Below, piece by piece: positions 1 through 7,900 of a stretch of DNA of 8,375 nucleotides. The notes beneath the pieces are model-generated. The model was not told where the DNA came from, ran no database searches, and saw only the letters and a program-made list of their open reading frames with translations. The position numbers and the translations under genes are program-made. This stretch comes from a bacterium (GTDB lineage Bacteria; UBP13; UBA5359), in contig JAQVUQ010000103.1 of assembly GCA_028699365.1 (NCBI GenBank), positions 1 to 8,375 on the forward strand, written 5' to 3'. The stretch's first letter is position 1; the number at the start of each line of letters is the position of its first letter.

Positions 1-1
1 T

Positions 2-79
2 GAGACCGATATCAACTTCAGATTATGGCTGGTAGGAAAGCTGCTGCAATCATCCAATACCGGACGAGGGGCCATCTGA
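2..79 (+). CDS. Possible 3' end of an unidentified upstream gene (partial)
   Basis: One plus-strand frame is open from the left edge and ends at a TGA at 77-79, giving 25 residues that finish in SNTGRGAI. The other two plus frames stop at positions 1-3 and 31-33. The 43-base gap to the next start codon would fit an upstream operon partner of the cyclophilin-like and glycerate kinase genes. I do not recognise the fragment. It is short enough to be chance, so the call rests on position and the open frame only. Confidence 0.3.
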   Translation, partial: ETDINFRLWLVGKLLQSSNTGRGAI

Positions 80-103
80 AACTAAACTCTTTGAACTTGG
101 AAC

Positions 104-111
104 GGGGGAGG
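104..111 (+). promoter_or_regulatory. Strong ribosome binding site for the cyclophilin-like gene
   Basis: GGGGGAGG lies 11 bases before the ATG at 123 and supports that start. No convincing promoter is visible in the 43 bases between the upstream stop and this start, so transcription probably comes from further upstream, outside the window. Confidence 0.6.
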
Positions 112-122
112 CGCGGTCAATT

Positions 123-497
123 ATGGAGCGACGAATCAGCATACGCTGCGGCAATATGACAGCCACAGCGCTTCTTAACGGTTCAGGAACGGCACTGAAG
201 CTTTGGGAAGTGCTTCCAATCGAAACAAAGGCTACAACCTGGGGTGGGGAGATCTACTTTGCCGTGCCTGTCAGCATGGACGAAGACGACGGCAGGGCGA
301 CGGTGGAACCGGGCGATATCGCTTACTGGCCTCCAGGACGTGCATTCTGTATCTTTTTCGGGACAACACCCGCCAGTATCGGCAATGAGATACGTCCGGC
401 CAGTCCTGTCAATATGCTGGGCAGGATTGAGGGCGATCTCAAGCAGTTCAAGAGTGTAATCACCGGGATGAGAGTAAGGATAACAAGATGCGATTGA
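123..497 (+). CDS. Cyclophilin-like protein, TM1367/DUF369 family
   Basis: A 124-residue protein that appears complete. It matches the small single-domain cyclophilin-like family (Pfam PF04126, structure known from Thermotoga TM1367). The recognisable conserved blocks are WGGEIYFAVPV (residues 40-50), EPGDIAYWPPGRAFCIFFG (62-80) and EIRPASPVNMLGRI (89-102). The fold is a beta-barrel related to cyclophilin, but family members are not established prolyl isomerases and their function is unknown. No signal peptide or membrane segment is present, so it should be cytoplasmic. The start is set by the strong GGGGGAGG 11 bases upstream and by the typical N-terminal strand. Its last 10 bases overlap the glycerate kinase start in another frame, which implies co-transcription and probable translational coupling. 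The family call is confident; the role is not known. Confidence 0.85.
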   Translation: MERRISIRCGNMTATALLNGSGTALKLWEVLPIETKATTWGGEIYFAVPVSMDEDDGRATVEPGDIAYWPPGRAFCIFFGTTPASIGNEIRPASPVNMLGRIEGDLKQFKSVITGMRVRITRCD

Positions 498-1636
498 AAA
501 TACTGATAGCTCCGGATTCATTTAAAGGCAGTCTGTCCGCAGCAGATGCTGCCGCCTGCATGGAAAGCGGCATTAAAAAGGCCTGCGGGCATGCCGATAC
601 CCTCCTTTTACCGTTGGCTGACGGCGGCGAGGGCACGGTAGAGGCGATGGTAAGTGCCGTGGGTGGCGAGTACGTAAAGGTGATAGTCGATGATCCTCTG
701 GGAAGACCTGTCGAAGCGTGCTACGGTCGATTAAAAGATGGTCTTACAGCCGTTATAGAGATGGCATCCGCCTCCGGTCTGCCTCTTCTGACCAGGGAGG
801 AACGTGATCCGGTGAAGACAACCTCTTATGGAACCGGACAGCTCATAAGATCCGCCCTTGATGCGGGCTGCCGTCGTTTGATTATCGGCATAGGCGGTAG
901 CGCCACCAATGACGGCGGTATGGGAATGGCCCAGGCGCTGGGTGTGCTCTTTCTTGATGACCAGGGACGATCCCTCGGAGCCGGAGGAGGAGAATTATGT
1001 CGCCTCGACAGGTTGGATGTCAGTAATCTGGATAGTCGTTTGTCGGAAACTGAGATCCTGGTAGCCAGCGATGTCAAAAACCCGCTCTGCGGTCCGTTGG
1101 GAGCATCGCTGTTTTACGGTCCCCAGAAAGGGGCGACGCCCGAGACAGCCTCTTATCTTGACGGGTGTCTGGCCAATTTTGCCGCCATTATCAAGCGGCA
1201 ATTCGGTCAGGATATAGCAGATGTGCCGGGAGCAGGTGCCGCCGGCGGACTGGGAGCAGGGCTTATGGCCTTTTTGAGTGCAGAGTTGCGTTCCGGCATC
1301 GAACTGATAATGGATGTTCTGGGTTTCAGGACGAAGGCTGAGACGGTCGATCTGATTCTTACCGGCGAGGGGCGTATCGATAATCAATCCGCTTTCGGCA
1401 AAGTCCTGTCCGGTGTGACGGATACGGCTGAACAACTGGGCCTGCCCGTAGTGGCCATTGGAGGATCGGTCGCTCGTGACTTCACTCCCTGGAGTGATCG
1501 ACTGGTAGCTGTGAGCTGTGTGACGGAATTCATGGATTTGGAAACGGCGCTTGATAATGCCGGATACGCCGTAACCGCCGCGGCTGAGCGCATCGGCAGG
1601 TTGTTGACAATAGGCGGAATGCTTCCGCATTTATAG
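488..1636 (+). CDS. glxK: Glycerate kinase, class I (GlxK/GarK type)
   Basis: A 382-residue protein of normal length for the glycerate kinase family (PF02595). Family members phosphorylate D-glycerate with ATP in the cytoplasm. The enterobacterial enzymes GarK and GlxK form 2-phosphoglycerate, which feeds lower glycolysis. Diagnostic blocks are IAPDSFKGSLSA (residues 7-18), PLADGGEGT (42-50), IGIGGSATNDGG (133-144), DVKNPLCG (195-202), the glycine-rich GAGAAGGLGAG starting at 248, and TGEGRID (292-298). All key blocks are intact. AAGGA at 476-480 lies 7 bases before the ATG, inside the end of the preceding gene. The 10-base overlap with the cyclophilin-like gene argues for a two-gene unit. 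No terminator follows; the next promoter begins 5 bases after the stop. The family is certain. Whether the product is 2- or 3-phosphoglycerate is inferred from homologues. Confidence 0.95.
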   Translation: MRLKILIAPDSFKGSLSAADAAACMESGIKKACGHADTLLLPLADGGEGTVEAMVSAVGGEYVKVIVDDPLGRPVEACYGRLKDGLTAVIEMASASGLPLLTREERDPVKTTSYGTGQLIRSALDAGCRRLIIGIGGSATNDGGMGMAQALGVLFLDDQGRSLGAGGGELCRLDRLDVSNLDSRLSETEILVASDVKNPLCGPLGASLFYGPQKGATPETASYLDGCLANFAAIIKRQFGQDIADVPGAGAAGGLGAGLMAFLSAELRSGIELIMDVLGFRTKAETVDLILTGEGRIDNQSAFGKVLSGVTDTAEQLGLPVVAIGGSVARDFTPWSDRLVAVSCVTEFMDLETALDNAGYAVTAAAERIGRLLTIGGMLPHL

Positions 1637-1640
1637 GCGC

Positions 1641-1669
1641 TTGACAGCAGTTTTGTGTAAGGATATAAT
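1641..1669 (+). promoter_or_regulatory. Consensus sigma-70 promoter of the tetR-efflux operon
   Basis: TTGACA (1641-1646) and TATAAT (1664-1669) match the housekeeping -35 and -10 consensus at every base, with an optimal 17-bp spacer. Transcription should start near 1676, inside the palindrome that follows, giving a leader of about 49 bases before the TetR start at 1725. A perfect promoter is expected to be very strong when free, which suits tight control by a repressor. Confidence 0.9.
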
Positions 1670-1671
1670 CT

Positions 1672-1699
1672 GTCTGACTGACCGGTCGGTCAGGCAGAC
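1672..1699 (+). promoter_or_regulatory. Predicted TetR operator (28-bp near-palindrome)
   Basis: The two 14-base half-sites, centred between 1685 and 1686, match at 12 of 14 positions when one is reverse-complemented. The core GACCGGTC at 1680-1687 is a perfect palindrome. The site begins two bases after the -10 box and covers the predicted transcription start. That is a classic position for steric repression, and the dyad size and GACCGGTC-type core resemble sites bound by TetR-family dimers. The TetR gene begins 25 bases downstream, so autorepression is the simplest reading. Binding itself is inferred. Confidence 0.82.
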
Positions 1700-1713
1700 G
1701 GCCTGGCCGCTTT

Positions 1714-1722
1714 GGAGAAGGG
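1714..1722 (+). promoter_or_regulatory. Ribosome binding site that decides the tetR start
   Basis: GGAGAAGGG holds GGAG (1714-1717) 7 bases before the ATG at 1725. This favours 1725 over the in-frame TTG at 1641, which is part of the -35 box, and over the second ATG at 1743. Confidence 0.7.
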
Positions 1723-1724
1723 TA

Positions 1725-2297
1725 ATGGCGAGAGCGGGCGTAATGGATTATACCAGAGACAGGATCCTCAAGTGTGCCACCGAACTCTTTTCGGAGAGCG
1801 GCTATAAGGGCGTATCAATGAGAGAGATATCGTCAGCAGCAGGTGTCTCTAAAGCATCTATTTACTATCATTTTCCAAGCAAGGAAGACCTGTATCTGTC
1901 GCTGATAATTCGCGATATGGAACAATTGTTGGAAGAACTGGAAGCTATCGCTGCAGAACCGGAAGAACCGTCTTTGCTTTTACGTCGTTTTGTAGAATGC
2001 TATGTAGACTTCTCACATAAGAAAGGACCGGTTATAAAACTGGCCTTTCGTGAGCTGGCCGGTGTGGGTGAGCGCCTTCATGAACTGCTGCCGGTAACTG
2101 TTCAGAGAATGCAGCGGTCACTTAAAGATATTCTGATCAGAGGCAACCTGGGAACGGGTAAGCCGGAGATGACGGCTTACGCCATATTCGGAATGGCCCA
2201 CATACTCACGTTGCATGATATCAAGGAAGCGACCTGGGATGGGAACGATATACCTTCGTTTATCTGCAATCTCATCATAGGTAGTAATCAGCAGTAA
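1725..2297 (+). CDS. TetR/AcrR-family transcriptional repressor of the efflux operon
   Basis: A 190-residue cytoplasmic DNA-binding regulator. The N-terminal TetR domain is clear: TRDRILKCATELFSESGY (residues 10-27) is helix 1, then VSMREISSAAGVSKASIYYHF (30-50) is the helix-turn-helix with the usual YYHF signature, followed by SKEDLY (52-57). The rest is the ligand-binding and dimerisation part, which diverges among family members and does not reveal the inducer. The open frame extends upstream to a TTG at 1641, but that region is the promoter and operator, so the start is placed at the ATG at 1725 behind GGAG. An alternative ATG at 1743 would remove six residues and leave the domain intact. 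The gene is first in an operon with tolC-like, adaptor and RND genes, the usual context for a local pump repressor. It probably represses its own promoter and responds to a pump substrate. Confidence 0.92.
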   Translation: MARAGVMDYTRDRILKCATELFSESGYKGVSMREISSAAGVSKASIYYHFPSKEDLYLSLIIRDMEQLLEELEAIAAEPEEPSLLLRRFVECYVDFSHKKGPVIKLAFRELAGVGERLHELLPVTVQRMQRSLKDILIRGNLGTGKPEMTAYAIFGMAHILTLHDIKEATWDGNDIPSFICNLIIGSNQQ

Positions 2298-2313
2298 TGC
2301 GCTTCTGAGCGCA
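2298..2313 (+). other. Short hairpin just after the tetR stop
   Basis: TGCGCT, loop TCTG, AGCGCA: a perfect 6-bp stem with a 4-base loop directly after the TAA. No T-run follows, so it is not a canonical intrinsic terminator. It may act as a weak attenuator or an mRNA stability element between the repressor and the pump genes, or it may have no role. Confidence 0.35.
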
Positions 2314-2328
2314 CTTCGGGAACAAATT

Positions 2329-2336
2329 GGGGGAGG
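2329..2336 (+). promoter_or_regulatory. Ribosome binding site of the outer-membrane factor gene
   Basis: GGGGGAGG lies 10 bases before the ATG at 2347. It supports the start used for the TolC-like gene. Confidence 0.6.
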
Positions 2337-2346
2337 CTCGGTTTAA

Positions 2347-3642
2347 ATGAAAAGAGTCCGTACGACAGCATGTTTAATTATGGCCGGAGCGTTGTTTCTT
2401 ATGGCAGGGACGATGGCGATTGCCGGTGAAGCGCCGGCAAAGGCTGCCGCTATTTCACTGACGCTACAGGAAAGCATAGATCTGGCACTGAAAAACAATG
2501 TATCGCTTAAAGCCGAAACGCAGAAAGTGGATATTGCCGCCGATAGATTGGAACAGGCAAGGTCTCAGCAGAAGTTTACCGTCGGTGCCGGAGTCAGCGC
2601 GAGCCATTTTGAGCCCAATCCGTTCCCGGTAAACAATACTTCGTACGATCTGGGTTTACAACTGGATCAGCCGCTTTATAACGGCGGCAGATTGAAGGCA
2701 CAGGAAACGCAGGCCGAAATAGCTCTTGAGCAGGCTAATGTGGATCTGGAGACCAGGAAAGATGAACTGATTCTATCTGTCAAACGGGCGTTTTACGGCC
2801 TGGCCAAGGCACAGCGTTTGGAAGTCGTGGCCAGAGAGGCTGTGGATCAGGCCAGGGCACACCTGGATGTGACGCAGAAGTTCTATAAAGCCGGCACAGT
2901 GGCCAAATACGACGTATTAAGGGCGCAGACGCAATTGGCACAGGTTCAGCAGAACCTGGTTACGGCCTCGAACGGGGTTCGTTTGTCTATGAACTCACTG
3001 AACAACCTGCTTGGGATTGATCTGAGCACTACCGTTCAACTTAAACTCTCGCCCGAAGTGAAGCCGGTAAAGCGCAGCCTTAATGAACTGATATCGCTGG
3101 CCTGGGAGCAGCGGCCGGAACTTCGGTCTCTCGCTTTGTCCGCCCGGATTAATGAAGTCGGCAGGACGATAGTAATATCTGCTGTTCGGCCCAATGTCAG
3201 CGGCACTCTGGGCTACTCCATCCTTCATCAGGATATGAGCGCTACTTCCTCCGGTAACCTGACTGTCGGCATATCTGCTAATCTCTCTCTCTTTGACAAC
3301 GGGCTTACTAAAGCACGGTTGAGCGAGAATTCCAATACCGCCGAGCAACTTAAGCTGTCTGCCGATGATGCCAGGCGCAACATATCGCTTCAGGTAAGGC
3401 AGAGCTATTTGCAGTTGCAGCAGGATAAGGAATTGATCGAAGCCTCGCGCCAGGCTCTGGAGCAGGCGGAGGAGGGCAACAGGATTGCCGCTGTCCGATA
3501 TCAATCCGGCGTTTCCACCAGTGTGGAGTTGATCGATGCTCAGACTGCGCTTACACAGGCCAGGATAAACTACAGCAATGCAGTGAGCGATTATGAGATT
3601 GCCCTGTCCGAGTTGGAGAGAGCGGTTTCAACGGAACTATAA
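2347..3642 (+). CDS. TolC-family outer-membrane efflux protein
   Basis: A 431-residue outer-membrane factor that forms the exit duct of a tripartite pump. Residues 1-26 are a signal peptide: basic MKRVR, a hydrophobic stretch, and a probable cleavage site AIA|GE after residue 26. A cysteine at residue 9 does not sit in a lipobox, so the protein is probably not a lipoprotein. The mature part shows the two OEP repeats (PF02321 type). The first begins LTLQESIDLALKNN and carries LDQPLYNGGRLKA; the second begins near residue 245 and carries the matching SLFDNGLTKARL. Both have long Gln/Ala-rich helices that build the coiled-coil barrel. Length is normal for the family. The gene follows tetR by 49 bases and precedes the adaptor by 55 bases. 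The family is certain; the substrate is unknown. Confidence 0.93.
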   Translation: MKRVRTTACLIMAGALFLMAGTMAIAGEAPAKAAAISLTLQESIDLALKNNVSLKAETQKVDIAADRLEQARSQQKFTVGAGVSASHFEPNPFPVNNTSYDLGLQLDQPLYNGGRLKAQETQAEIALEQANVDLETRKDELILSVKRAFYGLAKAQRLEVVAREAVDQARAHLDVTQKFYKAGTVAKYDVLRAQTQLAQVQQNLVTASNGVRLSMNSLNNLLGIDLSTTVQLKLSPEVKPVKRSLNELISLAWEQRPELRSLALSARINEVGRTIVISAVRPNVSGTLGYSILHQDMSATSSGNLTVGISANLSLFDNGLTKARLSENSNTAEQLKLSADDARRNISLQVRQSYLQLQQDKELIEASRQALEQAEEGNRIAAVRYQSGVSTSVELIDAQTALTQARINYSNAVSDYEIALSELERAVSTEL

Positions 3643-3643
3643 G

Positions 3644-3683
3644 TTAGCCTGATTACTAAGGTATATTCCAACTCGTCAGCTAA
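3644..3683 (+). other. Intercistronic stem-loop before the adaptor gene
   Basis: TTAGCCTGA (3644-3652) can pair with TCAGCTAA (3676-3683) as an 8-bp stem with one bulged C and a 23-base loop. It ends 3 bases before the AGGAGG ribosome binding site. It could tune adaptor translation or message processing, but the stem is AU-rich and modest, so it may be incidental. Confidence 0.25.
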
Positions 3684-3686
3684 TGC

Positions 3687-3692
3687 AGGAGG
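3687..3692 (+). promoter_or_regulatory. Shine-Dalgarno site that decides the adaptor start
   Basis: AGGAGG lies 5 bases before the ATG at 3698. The in-frame ATG at 3683 sits upstream of this site and has no comparable sequence of its own, so 3698 is the better start. Confidence 0.75.
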
Positions 3693-3697
3693 TTGTT

Positions 3698-4939
3698 ATG
3701 AAGAAGATATTTGCGCTGGTGGCAGCGGTAATAGTATTGGTAACAGTTTTTCAGGTAACCGGTAAGAAGCATAAGAAAGCGGATACCGGCAAGTCACCGG
3801 AGATAAAGAGTGTATATGTCGTCAGTCCGTTGAGTGCGGATATGACTGAGAGCGTGGAGCTTACCGGTTCGATCGTGCCCCGAAGCGAAGTTGCCGTCTC
3901 GGCTGAAATGAGCGGACGGGTCGTTTACAGAGTCGGAGACGAGGGAACAAAGGTATCCGCCGGGCAGGTCATCCTGCGGCTTGATGACAGCGCGCTGCGG
4001 GCGCAATTGTCTACAGCCTCGGCGGCGGTGTCTGCTGCTGAAGCCAGGCTGGCGGCTCTCAAGTCGGGCGCCAGGTCTCAGGAACGCTTGCAGACGGAGA
4101 ATGGCGTCAGGCAGTCTCAGGCCGCTTTTGATAATGCCCGCCAGAATTATGAAAGAGTTAAATCGCTCTTCAAGCAGGGTGCCATGGCCGAACAGCAGTT
4201 GGATGCTGCCAGATCGCAATACCTGGCGGCCGAGGCTCAATTGAGTTCCGCCAAGGCGCAGCTCTCCATGGTAGGAGAGGGTGCCAGAAGAGAGGATATC
4301 AGAGCTGCTGAAGCCGGCGTGTCGCAGGCCAGAGGATCCGTGGCCATGATCAGGGTTCAACTGGGGTACACCGTTCTGCGTGCGCCTGTGTCCGGCATCA
4401 TATCCGACTGCACCATTGAAAAGGGAGAGATGGCTCTGCCGGGCAGTCCTCTAATGAAGATAACGGAAGAGCGTAATCTCTACTTTGAGGCGCGTGTACC
4501 GGAGATGGCATTTACAAAGATGAAGCCCGGTCAATCTGCCGGCATAACCGTAGACGCGTTGCCGGGAAAGACGATCAGCGGCAGAGTTACCGACCTTGTG
4601 CCGGTGGCCGATGCCAAGACCCGTTCTTTCATGGTTCGCATATCTCTGCAGAACAACAGCGTCAAGGCCGGTATGTTCGCGCGGGCGCGGGTAGGCGTAT
4701 CTACACACTGTGCCACTATATGTGTCCCTCGTGATGCTGTGAGAGAGACCGGTGGCAGGAAATACGTTACCTGCATTGAGAACGGCAAGGTCAGGAAGAT
4801 GGAAGTGCATACCGGCATAGAACAAGGCAGTCGGCTGGAAGTTATGGGAGTTTCCACAGGGGCCGTTATCGCCGCTGTCGGCCAGGATGATCTGGTAGAC
4901 GGTCAAAAAGTAAAGGTGTTGGAAGGAGAGGCCTTTTAA
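3698..4939 (+). CDS. RND efflux periplasmic adaptor (HlyD/AcrA-type membrane fusion protein)
   Basis: A 413-residue adaptor that links the RND permease to the outer-membrane duct. Residues 4-22 form an uncleaved-looking N-terminal membrane anchor with no lipobox cysteine, so most of the protein is periplasmic. The first lipoyl half-motif is at about 52-100 (SAEMSGRVVYRVGDEGTKV). A long Ala/Gln/Arg-rich helical hairpin covers about 101-220. The second lipoyl half follows (LRAPVSGIISDCTIEKGE, about 227-244), then a beta-barrel region (LYFEARVP to KAGMFARARV, 261-332) and a membrane-proximal C-terminal domain. Start 3698 follows a perfect AGGAGG and begins MKKIFALV; an ATG 15 bases upstream is less likely. 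The stop is directly adjacent to the permease ATG, which implies coupled translation and matched amounts. The family is certain. Confidence 0.94.
   Translation: MKKIFALVAAVIVLVTVFQVTGKKHKKADTGKSPEIKSVYVVSPLSADMTESVELTGSIVPRSEVAVSAEMSGRVVYRVGDEGTKVSAGQVILRLDDSALRAQLSTASAAVSAAEARLAALKSGARSQERLQTENGVRQSQAAFDNARQNYERVKSLFKQGAMAEQQLDAARSQYLAAEAQLSSAKAQLSMVGEGARREDIRAAEAGVSQARGSVAMIRVQLGYTVLRAPVSGIISDCTIEKGEMALPGSPLMKITEERNLYFEARVPEMAFTKMKPGQSAGITVDALPGKTISGRVTDLVPVADAKTRSFMVRISLQNNSVKAGMFARARVGVSTHCATICVPRDAVRETGGRKYVTCIENGKVRKMEVHTGIEQGSRLEVMGVSTGAVIAAVGQDDLVDGQKVKVLEGEAF
4923..4928 (+). promoter_or_regulatory. Ribosome binding site of the RND permease inside the adaptor gene
   Basis: AAGGAG lies within the last codons of the adaptor, 11 bases before the permease ATG at 4940. 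The two genes abut with no gap (TAA then ATG). Confidence 0.55.
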
Positions 4940-7900
4940 ATGTATATTGCGGATATCTCCATAAAGCGCCCCCTGTTCGTGGGCGTGATCGTGTTGATCC
5001 TGGCGCTGTTTGGATTGATATGTCTGACACGCTTGCCGATTGACCTTATGCCGAACGTCGATATACCTTATGTTACGATAGTGACCGCTTATCCCGGTGT
5101 TGGGCCCACCGAGATAGAGAGTCTTATAAGTAAGCCGATCGAAGATGCCATCAGTCCCATCGGCGGCATTAAAAAAGTATTTTCGTATTCCCGTGAGAAC
5201 TCGTCCATAGTCGTTGCGGAGTTTGAACTGGGTACCGATATAAACGGTGCCGTAGCGGACGTCAGGGATAAAGTCTCGGCTGTGAGGGGCACTCTGCCTC
5301 AGGATATTGATGACCCGAGCATTGCCAGGGTGGATATCAACGCCCAGCCGATAATGAATGTTACACTTTTCAGCAAGGGATCGCTTGCTGAGACACGAAA
5401 ACTGGCGGATGATAATGTCAAAGAACGGCTGCAGAAAATCAACGGCGTAGCTTCAGTGGATGTTGTAGGCGGTCTGGAAAGAGAAATAGACGTGCGTGTG
5501 GATCAGGGGCGCCTGGATGCATACGGACTGGGCCTGGCACAAGTAGTGGCAGCCTTGAAAGGCGATAACCTGAACGTTCCCGGCGGAAGGATAGATCAGC
5601 GTTCCAGGGAATACACCATTCGTACCGTGGGCGAATTTACATCCGTCGAGCAGATTTCCTCGATAAACCTGGCCACGATAGACGGTACCCCCCTTACCCT
5701 TGGAGACGTGGCCACAGTTGAGGACACGTTCAAAGAAGTTCGCCAGAAAGCCCGCTTCAACGGCGAAAATTGCGTAACTATGGTAATCAAGAAACAATCC
5801 GGAGCCAATACCGTCAAGGTGGCGGATACGGTGCGGAAGGCTGTAGCCGAGATATCCGGTCAACTGCCGTATGGTAATAAGCTGGACGTGATTGTCGATA
5901 ATTCCACCTTTATCAGAGACTCAGTAAAGGATGTAAGGGATAATCTGTTGCTGGGTATACTGCTTACGGTTCTGGTTATATTCCTGTTCCTGCGCAGCAT
6001 ACGGAGCACCTTTATTATCTTCATGAGCATACCCGCATCGTTGATCGCTACCTTTGCGTTTATCTACTACAGCGGGTTTACGCTGAACGTTCTCTCTCTG
6101 ATGGGATTGGCGCTTGCTGTCGGTATGCTGGTCGACGATTCCATCGTTGTTCTGGAAAATATCTATCGACATTTTGAACGTGACGGAAACGCGGCTGAGG
6201 CAGCTTCCAGCGGCACCAGTGAGATCGGTGGTGCCGTTGTTGCCACCACCTTTACCATTATGGCGGTTTTTGTTCCCATTGCCTTTATGAAAGGTATGGT
6301 GGGGCAGATCTTTAAGGAATTCGGATTGACTGTCGCTTTCAGCATATTGATATCGCTGTTTATATCCTTTACTCTGGTGCCGACTCTGGCCGCCAGGTTG
6401 TTGCACCGGGAGAATACGGATAAAGATAGTGCATGGGATCGTTTTTACAACAGGCTGGAGCGTGCTTATAAAGGGGCTTTATCCTGGGCTCTGTCACATC
6501 GCTGGCTGGTGGTAGGGATAGCGGCTGCTTCTCTTGTGGCCTCACTGATGCTTCTACCGATAATCGGTGGTGAAGCTTTCCCCTTTGTAGACAGAGGAGA
6601 GATAACCGCATATGTAGAGATGCCGACCGGAGCCTCTCTGGAACTTACTGATAAAAGTGTAAATGAAATGGAGCGATATCTTCGCAGCCGCAAGGATACC
6701 GAGATAGCTTATGCCGAGGTCGGAACAAGTGGTTCCAGACAGGCCAGTATCTTTATAAAGCTGCGAAAGGGGCATAAGCAAGACAGCCGAAAGATCGCAG
6801 ATGAGCTTCGGCGCAAATTTTCCACTATTCCGGGTGCGACGGTTAGTGTGCAGACAGCTTCAATGGGCGGTGGCGGCGAGGCCAGCGCCTCCGGCACAGC
6901 GCCGGTGCAGATCAAGATCAGCGGTCCCGATTCCGGGCGGCTGACTGAGATAGCCAACAGGGTGGAGAAGGATCTCTCCGGCATCGAGGGACTTATCGGT
7001 ATCGGCAACACCATGAATACGGGCAAGCCTGAGTTGCAGATAAAAGTCGATCGACGATTGGCAGAGGATAGACGGATCTCTCCCGGTCAGGTGGCAGCGA
7101 CCATCTATACTGCTATGACCGGAGACGTAGCCACCAGGTTCAAGGATGGCGGTGAAGAGTATGATGTTCTTGTCCGTTTGCGCGAAGAAGACAGACAGAG
7201 GCTTGAAGGCGTTAAGAATCTTCTGCTCATTAACAAAAATGACGAAACTGTAAGAGTGGGAGAGATCGCGGATATTCTGCCGTCCGGCGGGCCAGCGGAG
7301 ATCAATCGTGAGAACAGACAGCGTTTGGCAAAAGTTTATGCCGGCCTGGACAGCAACTATAACATCGGCCAGGTAAACAAAAAGATCAAAGCTAAACTGA
7401 GTGATCTTAAGCTGCCCGATGGTTATACAATCAGCTATGGCGGTGAAGCCGAGGATATGAAAGAGATATTTACTCCCATGATACAGGCGATGATACTGGC
7501 TGTTCTGCTTGTCTACCTGGGGCTGGTGGCCTTGTATGAGTCTCTGATTTATCCGCTGGTAATCATGTTTGCGGTCCCGCTTGCCGGTGTCGGAGCCTTT
7601 GTATTGATGCTCCTGGCCGGAAAGACCATGAATATGATGTCTCTGATCGGTTTGATAATGCTGGCCGGAATTGTAACTAAGAACGCTATTCTGCTGGTGG
7701 ATTATACGAATACGCTGAGAGATCAGGGGTATGGACGGGAAGAGGCGCTGCTTCAGGCTGGTCCGATCAGGCTCAGACCGATATTGATGACGACCCTGGC
7801 AACTATCCTTGGCATGTTGCCGCTGGCACTCGGTATGGGCGAAGGCGGAGGATTGCGTTCACCTATGGCCATAGCGGTTATAGGCGGTCTCATTACCTCT

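Noticed and set aside
25-159. A 44-codon plus-strand frame starting at ATG 25
   Set aside because: It runs through the ribosome binding site and start of the well-supported cyclophilin-like gene, has no ribosome binding site of its own, and gives no recognisable protein.
995-1630. Long minus-strand open frame (211 codons) opposite glycerate kinase
   Set aside because: The plus strand encodes an unmistakable glycerate kinase with all motifs. The antisense translation has no recognisable domain and is typical of a shadow frame.
2371-2373. Cysteine at residue 9 of the outer-membrane factor as a lipoprotein attachment site
   Set aside because: It lies too early, inside the hydrophobic core of the signal peptide, without an L-[AS]-[GA]-C lipobox. 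A standard AIA|G cleavage site follows at residue 26.
3794-4360. Minus-strand open frame (188 codons) opposite the adaptor gene
   Set aside because: Low-complexity Ser/Arg/Leu-rich translation opposite a clear lipoyl and coiled-coil region; no domain and no ribosome binding site seen.
5921-6406. Minus-strand open frame (161 codons) opposite the RND permease
   Set aside because: Gln/His/Lys-rich shadow of hydrophobic transmembrane codons.
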